Assembly (NCBI RefSeq): GCF_009930815.1
Contig: NZ_CP022222.1
Coordinates: forward strand, 2,336,501-2,400,500
Reading direction: 5' to 3'
DNA: 64,000 nucleotides
Origin: Bradyrhizobium sp. CCBAU 051011
GTDB lineage: Bacteria; Pseudomonadota; Alphaproteobacteria; Rhizobiales; Xanthobacteraceae
The notes under the pieces are model-generated. The model saw only the letters and a program-made list of their open reading frames with translations. It was not told the origin of the DNA and made no database searches. Numbering within the stretch: the first letter of the stretch is position 1; every line of letters begins with the position of its first letter. The position numbers and the translations under genes are program-made. Below, one piece after another: positions 39,447 to 49,060 of this stretch.

Positions 39447-41962
39447 TCGGCGGCGTTGCGGTGCGCGTTCTGGTCGACCGGGAAGTCGCAGGTGACCGCC
39501 GTGCCCTTGCCGACCACCGAATCGACGCGCACCCGGCCGCCATGCAGTTCGACGAAGGAACGCACCAGCGACAGGCCAAGCCCGGCGCCGCGGTGGCGCG
39601 ACCCGTGCGAGTGGCTTTCGAACCAGTCGAACACCTTGTCCTTCACATCGGCCGGAATGCCGGGGCCGGAGTCGCTGACCGTGAAGATCACGCGATGCTC
39701 GGTTCGCCGCGCGCTGATGATGACCGCGGCATCGTGCGGCGAGAATCCGACGGCGTTGGCGAGCAGGTTATAGAGCACCTGCACCACGCGCCGCTCGTCG
39801 CCGGTGAAGTTGCCGATATTGGGATCGATGTCGACCTTGAGTTCGATGCGGTCGGTCGCCAGCCGGTCCTGAATGCCCTCGGCGGCGGCCTGAATGGCTT
39901 TTTCGATGTTGACCGGGCCGAGCTCGAGCTTCATGGCGCCGGCATCGATGGTGGCGAGATCGAGGATGTTGTTGGTCAGCGCCAGCAGCGCGTTGGTCGA
40001 CTTGGTGACGTAGTCGAGATATTCGGCCTGCTTCGGCGTCAGCGGGCCGGTCGAGGGATCGCTGAGGAAATGGGCGAAGCCGATGATGGTGGTCAGCGGC
40101 GCGCGCAGCTCATAGGACACGTGGTGGACGAAATCGACCTTCATCTGGTCGGCGGCTTCCAGCGCCTCGTTGCGTTCGCGCAGCGCGCGCTCGACATTTT
40201 CGGTGTCGGTGATGTCCTGCAAGGTCAGTAGCGTCGCGCCGTCCGGCAGCGGCATGGTCATGCAATCCAGCACGCTGCCGTCCTTGCGCTCCAGTTTCAG
40301 CGCCAGCTGCGCCCGGTTCTCGATTCCCGTGATCGCTTCACGGAGCGCCCGCCAGGTCAGCGCGTCGTCGAACAGCGGCTTGCACCATGCTTCCACGGTC
40401 TCAATGTGGGGCTGCTCCTTCAGCGATTCCGCCGACAGCTTCCACATTCTGGCGAATGCGGGATTGAACAGCTCGACGCGGCCATTGCTGCCGAACACCG
40501 CAACCGCCTCGGCAAGATTGTCGAGCGTTTCATGCTGGACCCGCGTCAGCCGGTCGTAGCGGCGTGCGAGATCGAGGCTTTCGGTGACATTGTCGAACAG
40601 ATAGGTGACGCCGCCTTCGAGGTTTGGCGTGGTGACGACGCTCAGCGCCCGGCCGTCCGGCAGAAACCAGCTGTAGGTCGCCGGCTCAACGGCGCGGTAG
40701 GCTTCGTGCAGCTTGGCCTTCCAGGCGCGGAAGTCGGGCTGTTCGGGCAGTTTGCGCGTCGCGCGCAAACGGTCGAGCACGCTGGAATCGTCGGGGTTGG
40801 AATCGAGGAAGGCCTGATCCAGGCTCCACAGCCGCCGGTAGGATTCGTTATAGAAGGCCAGCCGCCGTTGGCCGTCGAACACGGCAACCCCTGACGACAA
40901 CTGATCGAGGGTTCGGCGATGGGCTTCCGCCATCCGCTCCATGGCGTCGCGCAACGCCGTCGCCTCGCTGGCGTCGATGGCGATGCCGGCACTGCCTCCG
41001 CCGAGCCTGAGTGCCTGAACGTCATAGATGCGCCGCTCGCCGCCGACCACGATCGGCAGCCGCGCGCTGAAGCTGGAATTGTCGTTCAGCACCTTGCCCA
41101 TCTCGACGCGCTGGTCATTCTCCAGCAGTTCGAGATTGCGATGGAGCGTGTCTGCGAGGTTTGAGCCCTCGGTGGCGCGCACATAGGCCGTATTGGCGTA
41201 ACGCAGATTGCCCTCGGTGCTCTTGGCCCAGATCGGCCAGGGCGCGGCGGCGGCGAAGTCGCGCAACAGATCCGTCTCCTCCAGCAGCGTTCTGTAGCGC
41301 AGATTAGCCTCGGCGAGGTCACGGCGCAGCCCGCCTAGTTCGCGAATCCGCACAATGGCCTGTCCGCCGATGGCGCGGCCCATCGCTTCGATGGCACGGC
41401 CGTTCGAGGTGGAGAGATTGAGCAGAAAGCCTTCGCCGGTCGCGCACAGTGCGTCGACCGCATGGTCCATCTGCAGCGCCGGTTCCGGCGGCAGCCAGGT
41501 TCCGAAGGCGAGGATGCGTTGCGGCGAGTTCGAGAGCGCGTCCTGCGAGATCAGAAGCGAGATATCGCCGCTGATCTGCGGCCGGTTGTCGCCCGCCGCC
41601 CAGGAGATGAGAACCTGGGGCTCGGCGAACAGAAGCGCACGCAGCCGGTCGGCCTGCACCTGCAGGTCGGCGATGTCGGAGCGCAGGCTGAGTTCGGTGC
41701 GGGTGGCCCGAATGCGTGTACGCATCAAGAGGATCGCCGCCACCACGGTGAAACCGAGCAACGACAGCGCCGTCGTCAGCGCCGCGAATTCCTGGTGATT
41801 GAGGTCTAACAAGGCGGAAATTGCCTGTGTGATAGTCAAATCGGCGGCGAACGCGGGTTTAGACAACGCGGGGAGAGCGATGGCAAGCGCGATCGTACCG
41901 TGGCGCGCCAGTGAGGTGCACGACAGCAGGGTTCGACGCATCGCCGCGACTACGCCCGACAT
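39443..41962 (-). CDS. divL: DivL-type PAS-domain pseudo-kinase with Tyr at the phosphoacceptor position
   Basis: 839 residues from the ATG at 41962 (TTG at 41974 and ATG at 41941 are alternatives). A signal or first helix lies near residues 20-40 and a membrane helix near 63-80 (LTTALSLLGFTVVAAILLM), then several PAS domains (for example RRTLDQLSSGVAVFDGQRRL and LDNLAEAVAVFGSNGRVELF). The dimerisation helix reads HHVSYELRAPLTTIIGF: the usual His is Tyr617. HATPase motifs LLANAVGFSPHD, DSGPGIPAD and GAGLGLSLVRS are intact. Caulobacter DivL has the same Tyr and controls CckA in the CtrA cell-cycle pathway. Confidence 0.92.
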   Translation of the reverse strand: MSGVVAAMRRTLLSCTSLARHGTIALAIALPALSKPAFAADLTITQAISALLDLNHQEFAALTTALSLLGFTVVAAILLMRTRIRATRTELSLRSDIADLQVQADRLRALLFAEPQVLISWAAGDNRPQISGDISLLISQDALSNSPQRILAFGTWLPPEPALQMDHAVDALCATGEGFLLNLSTSNGRAIEAMGRAIGGQAIVRIRELGGLRRDLAEANLRYRTLLEETDLLRDFAAAAPWPIWAKSTEGNLRYANTAYVRATEGSNLADTLHRNLELLENDQRVEMGKVLNDNSSFSARLPIVVGGERRIYDVQALRLGGGSAGIAIDASEATALRDAMERMAEAHRRTLDQLSSGVAVFDGQRRLAFYNESYRRLWSLDQAFLDSNPDDSSVLDRLRATRKLPEQPDFRAWKAKLHEAYRAVEPATYSWFLPDGRALSVVTTPNLEGGVTYLFDNVTESLDLARRYDRLTRVQHETLDNLAEAVAVFGSNGRVELFNPAFARMWKLSAESLKEQPHIETVEAWCKPLFDDALTWRALREAITGIENRAQLALKLERKDGSVLDCMTMPLPDGATLLTLQDITDTENVERALRERNEALEAADQMKVDFVHHVSYELRAPLTTIIGFAHFLSDPSTGPLTPKQAEYLDYVTKSTNALLALTNNILDLATIDAGAMKLELGPVNIEKAIQAAAEGIQDRLATDRIELKVDIDPNIGNFTGDERRVVQVLYNLLANAVGFSPHDAAVIISARRTEHRVIFTVSDSGPGIPADVKDKVFDWFESHSHGSRHRGAGLGLSLVRSFVELHGGRVRVDSVVGKGTAVTCDFPVDQNAHRNAAE

Positions 41963-42135
41963 TATTTGCCCCAAAAACGCACGACTGCAGGCCCGGCCCT
42001 ACCCCCGCCGTGCACGAATCAAGTGAGAGTATCCCTCAAACGCGACTCAAGGGGTAAGAGTCCAGACCGTGAACGTGAATCTGGCTGTGAAGAAATCGGC
42101 GGATCAGCAATTTCAGCCGTGTTTAGCGACGCAAT

Positions 42136-42594
42136 TCAACGCCCGGTCGACCCGAAACCGCCACTGCCGCGATCGGTTGTCGAGAGCGACGCAACGGGAA
42201 CCAGTTCCGCCTGCACCACCGGCGCGATCACCAGCTGAGCGATCCGTTCGCCGCGCTTGATCGGAAACGGTGCGCCGCCATGGTTGATCAGAAGCACGTT
42301 GATCTCGCCGCGGTAGTCCGCATCCACCGTGCCCGGCGAATTCAGCACCGTGATGCCGTGCTTGGCGGCAAGCCCGGAACGTGGCCGGACCTGCGCCTCA
42401 TAGCCTGACGGCAGCGCGATCGTCAGCGCCGTCGGTACCATCGCGAATTTTCCGGGCGAAAGAATCAGTGGCGCGTCCGCCGGCACCGCCGCGAGCAGGT
42501 CGAGCCCCGCGGCATCGGCGCTCTGATAGGCCGGCAGGGCCAGGCCTTCGCCGTGCGGTAATTGGCGGATGTCGACCTTCACCGTCGCGCTCAC
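42136..42594 (-). CDS. dut: Deoxyuridine 5'-triphosphate nucleotidohydrolase
   Basis: 152 residues. Hydrolyses dUTP to dUMP and pyrophosphate, keeping uracil out of DNA. All five trimeric dUTPase motifs are visible: [48 protein letters not shown] and [11 protein letters not shown]. The start overlaps the coaBC stop (ATGA), giving the common alphaproteobacterial coaBC-dut pair. The 173 bases between its stop and divL contain no gene. Confidence 0.97.
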   Translation of the reverse strand: MSATVKVDIRQLPHGEGLALPAYQSADAAGLDLLAAVPADAPLILSPGKFAMVPTALTIALPSGYEAQVRPRSGLAAKHGITVLNSPGTVDADYRGEINVLLINHGGAPFPIKRGERIAQLVIAPVVQAELVPVASLSTTDRGSGGFGSTGR

Positions 42595-44027
42595 GAATTC
42601 TTCTCCACGCTTTTCGCAATCTTCGCCACCAGTTCGGTGGCGACCTGTTCCTTGGTCATGGCCGGCCAGGACTCGACCTTGATGTTGTCGGCATTGATCT
42701 CGTTGCCATCGCGCGTCAGCAGATGGACGGTGTTGCGATCGCCGCCCATCACGCCGGTTGCGGGCGAAACGTCGTTGGCGACGATCCAGTCGCAGCCCTT
42801 GCGCGCAATCTTGGCCTTGGCGTTGTCGATCAGGTGCTCGGTCTCGGCGGCGAAACCGATCACCAGCGGCGGACGCTTGTCCGTCAGCTTCGAAATCGTC
42901 GCGAGAATGTCGGGATTTTCGACCAGTTGCAGTGGCGGCATGCCGGCAGAGGTCTTCTTCAGCTTCTGCTCGCCTTCGTTGGCGACGCGCCAGTCGGCGA
43001 CGGCGGCGGCGAAAATCGCAATGTCCGCCGGCAATGCGGCCTGCACCCGGTGCAGCATGTCGCGGGCCGATTCCACCCGGATCACCGTAACGCCGGCGGG
43101 ATCGCGTAATTCGACCGGGCCGGAGACCAGCGTGACGTCAGCGCCCGCGGCCCGTGCTGCGGCGGCGATGGCAAACCCTTGCTTGCCGGACGAGCGGTTG
43201 GCGATATAGCGCACGGGATCGATCGGCTCATGCGTCGGCCCCGCCGTGATCAGCACGCGCTTGCCCGCGAGCGGGCGCGGCTGCGGCGGCCGCAGGATGT
43301 CGATGGCGGCGGCGGCGATCTCGACGGCCTCCGACATCCGCCCGACGCCGGCTTCATTGGACTCAGCCATCTTGCCGGCATTGGGGCCGATCATCTGGAC
43401 GCCGTCGCGGCGGAGCTGCAGCACGTTGCGGCGGGTGGCGGCGTTATTCCACATCAGCGGATTCATCGCGGGCGCCAGCAGGATCGGCCGGTCGGCCGCG
43501 AGCAGGATTGCGCTGGCGAGATCGTCGGCATGGCCCTGCGCCATCTTCGCCATCAGGTCGGCGGTCGCGGGCGCCACAATGATCAAATCGCATTCGCGTG
43601 CCAGGCGGATGTGACCGGCGTCGAATTCGCTGCCGGGATCGAACAGATCCGTATAGACGCGCTCATGCGAGAGCGCGCTGGCGGAAAGCGGCGTGACGAA
43701 TTGCTGCGCCGCTTTGGTCAGCACACAGCGGACGTCAATGTGCCGCTCCTTCAGCCGCCGGATCAGTTCCAGCGATTTGAAGGCAGCGATGCCGCCGCCA
43801 ATAATCAGGGTGACGTTCCGCGCGTTGGAGGCGTCGACCGAGCGCGGGGCCTGTGCGGGGGCTTCGGCGGCGGAGCTGGGGGCGCCTGGCAATTCGGGAC
43901 GTCCCTGGATGAGTTCTCCCAGGATGACCCGAACCTCCTCTTCGACGGAGCGGCCATTCCCGGCCGATCGGAGTCGCAAATAGGCTTTGACGGCTTCGTC
44001 GAGTTTTCGGATGGTCAGGCTGGCCAT
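42591..44027 (-). CDS. coaBC: CoaBC (4'-phosphopantothenoylcysteine synthetase/decarboxylase) with an N-terminal FitA-like RHH domain
   Basis: 478 residues from the ATG at 44027, with GGAG 7 nt upstream. Residues 1-43 (starting [20 protein letters not shown], then [15 protein letters not shown]) closely resemble the FitA ribbon-helix-helix antitoxin (MASVVIRNLSEATHNAL...). An Ala/Pro linker spans 44-72. The CoaC flavoprotein decarboxylase, about 73-250, has catalytic His139 ([11 protein letters not shown]) and APAMNPLMW with Asn189; the flap cysteine of E. coli CoaC (ACG) is missing, the segment reading [15 protein letters not shown]. CoaB starts near 254 ([20 protein letters not shown]) with AAAVADWRV and KLKK. 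A FitA-like inverted repeat lies upstream. Confidence 0.94.
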   Translation of the reverse strand: MASLTIRKLDEAVKAYLRLRSAGNGRSVEEEVRVILGELIQGRPELPGAPSSAAEAPAQAPRSVDASNARNVTLIIGGGIAAFKSLELIRRLKERHIDVRCVLTKAAQQFVTPLSASALSHERVYTDLFDPGSEFDAGHIRLARECDLIIVAPATADLMAKMAQGHADDLASAILLAADRPILLAPAMNPLMWNNAATRRNVLQLRRDGVQMIGPNAGKMAESNEAGVGRMSEAVEIAAAAIDILRPPQPRPLAGKRVLITAGPTHEPIDPVRYIANRSSGKQGFAIAAAARAAGADVTLVSGPVELRDPAGVTVIRVESARDMLHRVQAALPADIAIFAAAVADWRVANEGEQKLKKTSAGMPPLQLVENPDILATISKLTDKRPPLVIGFAAETEHLIDNAKAKIARKGCDWIVANDVSPATGVMGGDRNTVHLLTRDGNEINADNIKVESWPAMTKEQVATELVAKIAKSVEKNS

Positions 44028-44055
44028 CGGGGGGCTCCGGCGGAGATATGCAGGC

Positions 44056-44084
44056 AATGCTAGCACATGATGCTATCATTGCAA
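44056..44084 (-). promoter_or_regulatory. Inverted repeat and promoter upstream of coaBC; candidate RHH operator
   Basis: Plus-strand arms AATGCTAGCA (44056-44065) and TGCTATCATT (44071-44080) are inverted copies with one mismatch and a 5-base spacer. The half-site TGCTATCA is, as I recall, that of the FitA operator. On the minus strand a promoter-like TTGCAA (44079-44084), 16 bases, then TAGCAT (44057-44062) overlaps it. The site is 29 bases before the coaBC start, inside the 57-base gap after ubiB. Confidence 0.6.
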
Positions 44085-45659
44085 TCACAACTGCCGGACG
44101 GCGATCAGAATCCCGATAAAGGTCGCTGCGATGATCCAGAGCGCCACCGTCCGCCAGCGGCTCTTGCGGCCCTCGGCGCGGCCCAGGGCGGCGATCGTCT
44201 CTGGCGACAGCGTCAAGCCCTCGCGGGTCATCTTCTCCATGTTCTCGATCACGGCAACCGCCCGGGAGGCGATCGCAGGCAGGCTCGCCGCCACGCGGCC
44301 AAGCTCGCCCGCGCCGGACATCGCGCCTTGAACCCGGCCCAGCGGACCGAGATTGCGCTCGATCCATTCGCGCACCACGGGATCGGCGACCTTCCAGATA
44401 TCCAGTTTGGGATCGAAGCCGCGCGCGACCCCTTCGACCACCACCATGGTCTTTTGCAACAGGATCAGCTCGGGCCGGGTCTGCATGTCGAACAGGCCGG
44501 TGACTTCGAGGAGAAGCGTCAACAGCTTCGCCATCGAGATTTCTTCGGCGGTGCGATTGTGGATCGGCTCGCCGATGGCGCGGATCGCCTGCGCGAAATT
44601 CTCCACCGAGTGATGGCCCGGCACGTAGCCGGCCTCGAAATGCACTTCCGCGACGCGGCGATAGTCGCGCGTGATGAAGCCGAGCAGGATCTCGGCGAGG
44701 AAGCGCCGCTCCTTCAGCCCGAGCCGGCCCATGATGCCGAAATCGACGGCGACCAGCCGGCCGGCATCGTCGAGAAACAGATTGCCGGGATGCATGTCGG
44801 CATGAAAGAAGCCGTCGCGCAGCGCGTGACGCAGAAAACTCTGGATCACCTTGCGGCCGAGATCGGGCAAATCGACCTGCGATGCTTCGAGGCGCGCGTG
44901 ATCATTCAGCGCGATGCCGTCGATCCACTCCATCGTCAGCACGTTGTGGGTGGTGCGGTCCCAGTCGACGGTCGGCACGCGGAAATCCGGATCGTCGCGC
45001 GTGTTCTCCGCCATCTCGGATAGCGCGGCTGCCTCAAGTCGCAAATCCATCTCCATCGCGACCGAGCGCGACATCGTATTGATGACTTCGATCAGCCGCA
45101 GCCGCCGTGCTTCAGCCGAGTGCGCTTCCGCATTTCGCGCGACGAAGAAGAAATCAGCGAGGTCGCGATGGAAACGCGAGGCGACATTGGGCCGGAGGAC
45201 TTTGACGGCGACCGCCCGGCGTACGCCATTGCGCTCCACCTCGCCGCGATGCACCTGTGCGATCGAGGCGGCAGCGACCGACGGTCCCAGGCTGACAAAA
45301 GCCTGCGCCACAGGGCGTTCCAGCGATGCGGCGATCACGGCCTCGGCTTCAACTTGCGCAAACGGCGGCAGCCGGTCCTGCAGGCTTTCCAGATCGCGCG
45401 CCATCGCGACGCCGACCACGTCGGGGCGGGTCGCCAGAAACTGTCCGAGCTTGAGATAGGCGGGGCCCAGCCGCGTCAGCGCGCGCGACAGCCGCGGACC
45501 GACCTTGGTGCCGGGCCGCTCGATCAGCCGCGCCAGGCGCAGCGCGAGTTGCCCGGGCGGCGGCACCAGGCTCGGGTCGACTACGCCGAACACGCCTTCG
45601 CGTGCGAACACGTAAGCGGCGCGGACGAGCCGCGCGATGTGGGGCGCCGCAGAAATCAC
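44085..45659 (-). CDS. ubiB: UbiB family ubiquinone biosynthesis ATPase/kinase-like protein
   Basis: 524 residues from the GTG at 45659, which overlaps the ubiE stop (GTGA) and gives the family-like start [20 protein letters not shown]; an ATG at 45710 would run far into ubiE. UbiB is an atypical protein-kinase-like ATPase needed for ubiquinone ring modification. Motifs: the KxGQ signature [16 protein letters not shown], the Ala-rich loop [22 protein letters not shown] and [11 protein letters not shown]-terminal membrane helix is [20 protein letters not shown]. Confidence 0.96.
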   Translation of the reverse strand: MISAAPHIARLVRAAYVFAREGVFGVVDPSLVPPPGQLALRLARLIERPGTKVGPRLSRALTRLGPAYLKLGQFLATRPDVVGVAMARDLESLQDRLPPFAQVEAEAVIAASLERPVAQAFVSLGPSVAAASIAQVHRGEVERNGVRRAVAVKVLRPNVASRFHRDLADFFFVARNAEAHSAEARRLRLIEVINTMSRSVAMEMDLRLEAAALSEMAENTRDDPDFRVPTVDWDRTTHNVLTMEWIDGIALNDHARLEASQVDLPDLGRKVIQSFLRHALRDGFFHADMHPGNLFLDDAGRLVAVDFGIMGRLGLKERRFLAEILLGFITRDYRRVAEVHFEAGYVPGHHSVENFAQAIRAIGEPIHNRTAEEISMAKLLTLLLEVTGLFDMQTRPELILLQKTMVVVEGVARGFDPKLDIWKVADPVVREWIERNLGPLGRVQGAMSGAGELGRVAASLPAIASRAVAVIENMEKMTREGLTLSPETIAALGRAEGRKSRWRTVALWIIAATFIGILIAVRQL

Positions 45660-46417
45660 AAACGCCAGCCCGAATGCAAAGCCACGATGCCGCCGGAGAG
45701 GCTTTCCCACTTCACCCGCGCAAAGCCGGCGGCGCGGATCATCTCGGCAAATTGATTGGGCCGGGGGAATTTCCGGATCGATTCGACGAGATACCGGTAG
45801 GATTCCGCATCGCCCGTCACGGCGCGGCCGAGCGGCGGGATCACCTTGAACGAGAACTGATCGTACAGCCAGTCGAGCCCGGGAACGTCAACGGTGGAGA
45901 ATTCCAGGCACAGGAATCGGCTGCCCGGCCGCAGCACGCGATAGGCCTCGCGCAAGGCGGCGTCGATCCGCGGCACGTTACGGATGCCGAAGGCGATGGT
46001 GTAGGCGTCGAAGGAGCGATCGGGAAACGCCAGTTTCTCGGCATTGCCCTCGACAAAGGCGACCTGATGGTCGAGATGGCGCGCCAGCGCGCGGTTGCGG
46101 CCGACCTCGAGCATGTCGGTGTTGATGTCGCAGACGGTGGCATGGAAACCCAGGCCTGCCGCTTCCGCCGCGCGGAAGGCGATATCGCCGGTGCCGCCGG
46201 CGACGTCGAGCAGCGCAAACGGCGCGTCGTTTTTCGGCGGGTTGAGTGCCATAATCATGATGTCTTTCCAGACCCGGTGCAGGCCCGCCGACATCAGATC
46301 GTTCATCAGGTCGTAACGCCGAGCCACGCTGTGAAAAACGTCGTTCACCAGCGTCTGCTTGTCGCCCAAGGGCACGTCCCTGAAGCCAAAATGGGTGGTT
46401 TGATCCGGCCGGTCCAT
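45656..46417 (-). CDS. ubiE: Ubiquinone/menaquinone C-methyltransferase UbiE
   Basis: 253 residues from the ATG at 46417 (GGGAG upstream); a TTG one codon earlier is also open. SAM-dependent C-methylation of the quinone ring. Motifs: [20 protein letters not shown], the SAM site [38 protein letters not shown] and [11 protein letters not shown]. First gene of the ubiE-ubiB-coaBC-dut run; divergent from mutM, with 79 bases between. Confidence 0.97.
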   Translation of the reverse strand: MDRPDQTTHFGFRDVPLGDKQTLVNDVFHSVARRYDLMNDLMSAGLHRVWKDIMIMALNPPKNDAPFALLDVAGGTGDIAFRAAEAAGLGFHATVCDINTDMLEVGRNRALARHLDHQVAFVEGNAEKLAFPDRSFDAYTIAFGIRNVPRIDAALREAYRVLRPGSRFLCLEFSTVDVPGLDWLYDQFSFKVIPPLGRAVTGDAESYRYLVESIRKFPRPNQFAEMIRAAGFARVKWESLSGGIVALHSGWRL

Positions 46418-46496
46418 CAACTTTACTCCCTAGGCCAACCATAGCGCGCCGGCCGCAATGGCGCTATCACGTCACCTCCATAAGGTGAATGCCTGT

Positions 46497-47378
46497 ATGC
46501 CTGAATTGCCTGAAGTTGAGACCGTCCGCCGCGGCCTGCAGCCCGCCATGGAGGGGTCGAAAATCCTCAAAGCGGAAGCCCGCCGCAAGGATCTGCGCTT
46601 TCCCTTTCAAAAAGATTTTATCGCGCGGCTGGAGGGCCAGACCGTGACCGGCCTCGGCCGCCGCGCCAAATACCTGATGGCCGATCTCGGCTCCGGCGAC
46701 GTGCTGCTGATGCATCTGGGCATGTCCGGCTCGTTCCGGGTGCTGGACGGCGACCGGAACGATACGTCCGGTCAATTCCACCATCCGCGTAGCGAGGACC
46801 GAGCGCATGACCACGTGGTGTTTCACATGTCATCGGGCACGGCGATCGTGTTCAACGATCCGCGCCGCTTCGGCTATATGAAGATCATCGCCCGCAACGC
46901 GCTGGAGGACGAACCGCTGTTGAAGGATCTCGGACCGGAGCCGCTCGGCAACGAATTCGACGCCGCGATGCTGGCGGCATCCTGCGCCAACAAGAAGACC
47001 AGCCTGAAAGCCGCGCTGCTCGACCAGCGCGTGGTCGCCGGCCTCGGCAATATCTATGTCTGCGAGGCGCTGTACCGGTCGCATCTGTCGCCGCGCCGAC
47101 TGGCGGCAACGCTGGCGACCAAGAAGGGCGAGCCGACCGATCATGCCGGGCGGCTGGTGAATGCCATTCATTCGGTGCTGAACCAGGCGATCAAGGCCGG
47201 CGGCTCCTCGATCAACGACCATCGCCTGACCTCGGGCGAACTCGGCTACTTCCAGCACTCGTTCCAGGTCTATGACCGCGAGGGCGAGAAGTGCCAGACC
47301 TCGAACTGCGGCGGCATTGTGCGGCGCTTCGTGCAGAATGGCCGCTCCACTTTCTGGTGCCCGAAATGTCAGAAATAA
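46497..47378 (+). CDS. mutM: Formamidopyrimidine-DNA glycosylase
   Basis: 293 residues from the ATG at 46497 ([20 protein letters not shown]). Removes 8-oxoguanine and formamidopyrimidines and nicks the abasic site. The catalytic Pro2 and Glu3 follow the initiator Met; [33 protein letters not shown] and the C-terminal zinc finger [12 protein letters not shown]...FWCPKCQ are intact. A longer start at 46458 would bury Pro2, so it is rejected. The next gene overlaps its 3' end by 13 bases. Confidence 0.98.
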   Translation: MPELPEVETVRRGLQPAMEGSKILKAEARRKDLRFPFQKDFIARLEGQTVTGLGRRAKYLMADLGSGDVLLMHLGMSGSFRVLDGDRNDTSGQFHHPRSEDRAHDHVVFHMSSGTAIVFNDPRRFGYMKIIARNALEDEPLLKDLGPEPLGNEFDAAMLAASCANKKTSLKAALLDQRVVAGLGNIYVCEALYRSHLSPRRLAATLATKKGEPTDHAGRLVNAIHSVLNQAIKAGGSSINDHRLTSGELGYFQHSFQVYDREGEKCQTSNCGGIVRRFVQNGRSTFWCPKCQK

Positions 47379-47932
47379 CCGTCACTCCGACGCTCGAGAC
47401 GAAGCGACTGATCCTGCGGCCGCTCGCGATGTCGGATGCGCCAGCGATCCAGCGCCATTTCAACAACTGGAACATCATCCAGCATCTCGCGCAGGTGGTT
47501 CCCTGGCCGTATCCGGAAGACGGCGCGGTGACCTTCATTACGCAGGAACTGGAAAGGGTCGCCGCAGGCGAGGAGATCTATAATTGGATGCTGGTGCTGC
47601 GCGGCGGCGATGGCGAGGCGATCGGGAATATTCGCTTTCGCCCGAGGTCGGACAATGTGAAGGGCAACCGGGGCTTCTGGCTCGCGGAGCGTTATTGGAA
47701 TCAGGGTTTGATGAGCGAAGCCGTTTCGGCGGTGAATGATTTTGCCTTCCGCACGCTCGGGATCGAGAGCTTCTACGCCTGCAATGCGGCTACCAACGTG
47801 GCGTCGCGCCGGGTCAAGCAGAAGACCGGCGCCGAGTTCCTCGGCTATGTCGAGCTTGCCCATCACGACGGTCAGACGCTTGCGGAAAAATGGCGCGTGA
47901 CGCGGGAAAACTGGTTGCGCCGGAATCGATAG
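47366..47932 (+). CDS. GNAT acetyltransferase, RimJ/RimL-like
   Basis: 188 residues from the ATG at 47366, overlapping mutM. The start [20 protein letters not shown] and the domain features [27 protein letters not shown] and [19 protein letters not shown] are typical of the RimJ/RimL subfamily, which acetylates N-terminal amines or small molecules. The acceptor is unknown. Tight overlap suggests translation coupled to mutM. Confidence 0.88.
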   Translation: MSEITVTPTLETKRLILRPLAMSDAPAIQRHFNNWNIIQHLAQVVPWPYPEDGAVTFITQELERVAAGEEIYNWMLVLRGGDGEAIGNIRFRPRSDNVKGNRGFWLAERYWNQGLMSEAVSAVNDFAFRTLGIESFYACNAATNVASRRVKQKTGAEFLGYVELAHHDGQTLAEKWRVTRENWLRRNR

Positions 47933-47936
47933 CGAA

Positions 47937-47976
47937 GCGAAGCAATCCAGCCACCAGCCTCGCTGGATTGCTTCGC
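47937..47976. terminator. Perfect 15-base-arm hairpin between convergent genes
   Basis: GCGAAGCAATCCAGC and GCTGGATTGCTTCGC flank a 10-base loop. It lies 4 bases past the GNAT stop and before the ParA stop; the motif AGCGAAGC/GCTTCG resembles the other dispersed palindromes here. Probable bidirectional terminator. Confidence 0.7.
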
Positions 47977-48045
47977 CTTCGGTCGCCGAGCTTCGGCGGA
48001 TAAGTCGTCGCTCGCTCCCCGCATTGGCGTCGCGGGAGAGGGCTA

Positions 48046-48816
48046 TCAGGTTCGAGCTGGGATTCTCAGGAAGCGAGCGCTGTCGTTCGCGATGGACGGG
48101 AGCGCCGCCATCGCGGGAAGAATCGCGGGCGTTTTCACCAACGCCTCGATGATCGGCGCGTCGCTGGCTGTCGCCGCATTGCCCAACCGCGCGTCGAGCC
48201 ACTGCCAGAGGGCCCGGATTTCCTCGGCGGATTTGCCGTCTGGTGCATGTTCGCAGACCGCAAGGCCGGCGCTCAGTGCGTCCTGGTGATCGTTGCGCAT
48301 CACGATGAGAGGCTTGGCAAGGATGTCGCCGATGTCGAGCGCGGCCTCGCAGCTCAGCAGGTTCTCCGCGCCCGCGAGGCGCGCCGCGGCCCGGATCGGG
48401 GTCTGATTCAGGACGTAGGCGAACGGCTTGTGCCAGGCCCTGACGACGCTGAGCGTCGCGGCCGTCGCCTCGATGTCGGCGATGCTTGGACGCGTCGGAA
48501 TCAGGCAGAAGTCGGCATAACGAATGGCTGAATTGGTCGCGGCGCTGATCCCGCCCGCGGTATCGACGATCGCTACCGTCACGCCCTCGCGGCCGAGCGA
48601 TTGCAGGCGCTGTTCGACCTCCCTGGCGGCGTAGATCGGCTCGACGATCGGCGCGGCATACGGGCGGCGGCGCTTCCAGTTCGAAAGGGTGCCCTGCTGG
48701 TCCGTCTCGATCAGGCGGACATTGTGCCCGGCCCGGATGGCCGCAAGTGCAAGGCTGATGGCGAGCGTGCTTTTCCCCGCGCCACCCTTCTGGGTGGCCA
48801 ATACGATCGTCTGCAT
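48046..48816 (-). CDS. Orphan ParA/MinD-family ATPase
   Basis: 256 residues. Deviant Walker A with the signature lysine: TQKGGAGKSTLAISLALA (Lys10 and Lys15); switch region ETDQQGTLSNW; Walker B-like VAIVDTAGGISA. ParA ATPases position DNA, receptors or other cargo. No parB or cargo gene is adjacent, so the partner is unknown. A chromosomal ParA would sit near oriC with parB, so this is a separate paralogue. It is divergent from ggt with a 244-base gap that shows no other gene. Confidence 0.9.
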   Translation of the reverse strand: MQTIVLATQKGGAGKSTLAISLALAAIRAGHNVRLIETDQQGTLSNWKRRRPYAAPIVEPIYAAREVEQRLQSLGREGVTVAIVDTAGGISAATNSAIRYADFCLIPTRPSIADIEATAATLSVVRAWHKPFAYVLNQTPIRAAARLAGAENLLSCEAALDIGDILAKPLIVMRNDHQDALSAGLAVCEHAPDGKSAEEIRALWQWLDARLGNAATASDAPIIEALVKTPAILPAMAALPSIANDSARFLRIPART

Positions 48817-49060
48817 TCTGGATCCTCTGGATAGCTTTCAGGCATTTGGATTACGCCACGAGCCCCGCCGCATTCTGCGACGTCGAATTACGCGCTCGCT
48901 CAGACGTGCCCAGCCCGATCCAAAGGTCAGGGGATCGCGGTTGTCCGAATCAGTCAGCTTGCAATGATGCCCGATTCTGGAAAGGTGGTCATCCGGGCAA
49001 ATACTGCCGTGTGGTGCATTTTGTGCCGGGTGAAACCACAACAAGAAACGGGAAAACAGC

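Noticed and set aside
45660..45710. Longer UbiB start at 45710
   Set aside because: It would overlap ubiE by 55 bases; the GTG at 45659 overlaps the ubiE stop by 4 bases and gives the family-typical N-terminus.
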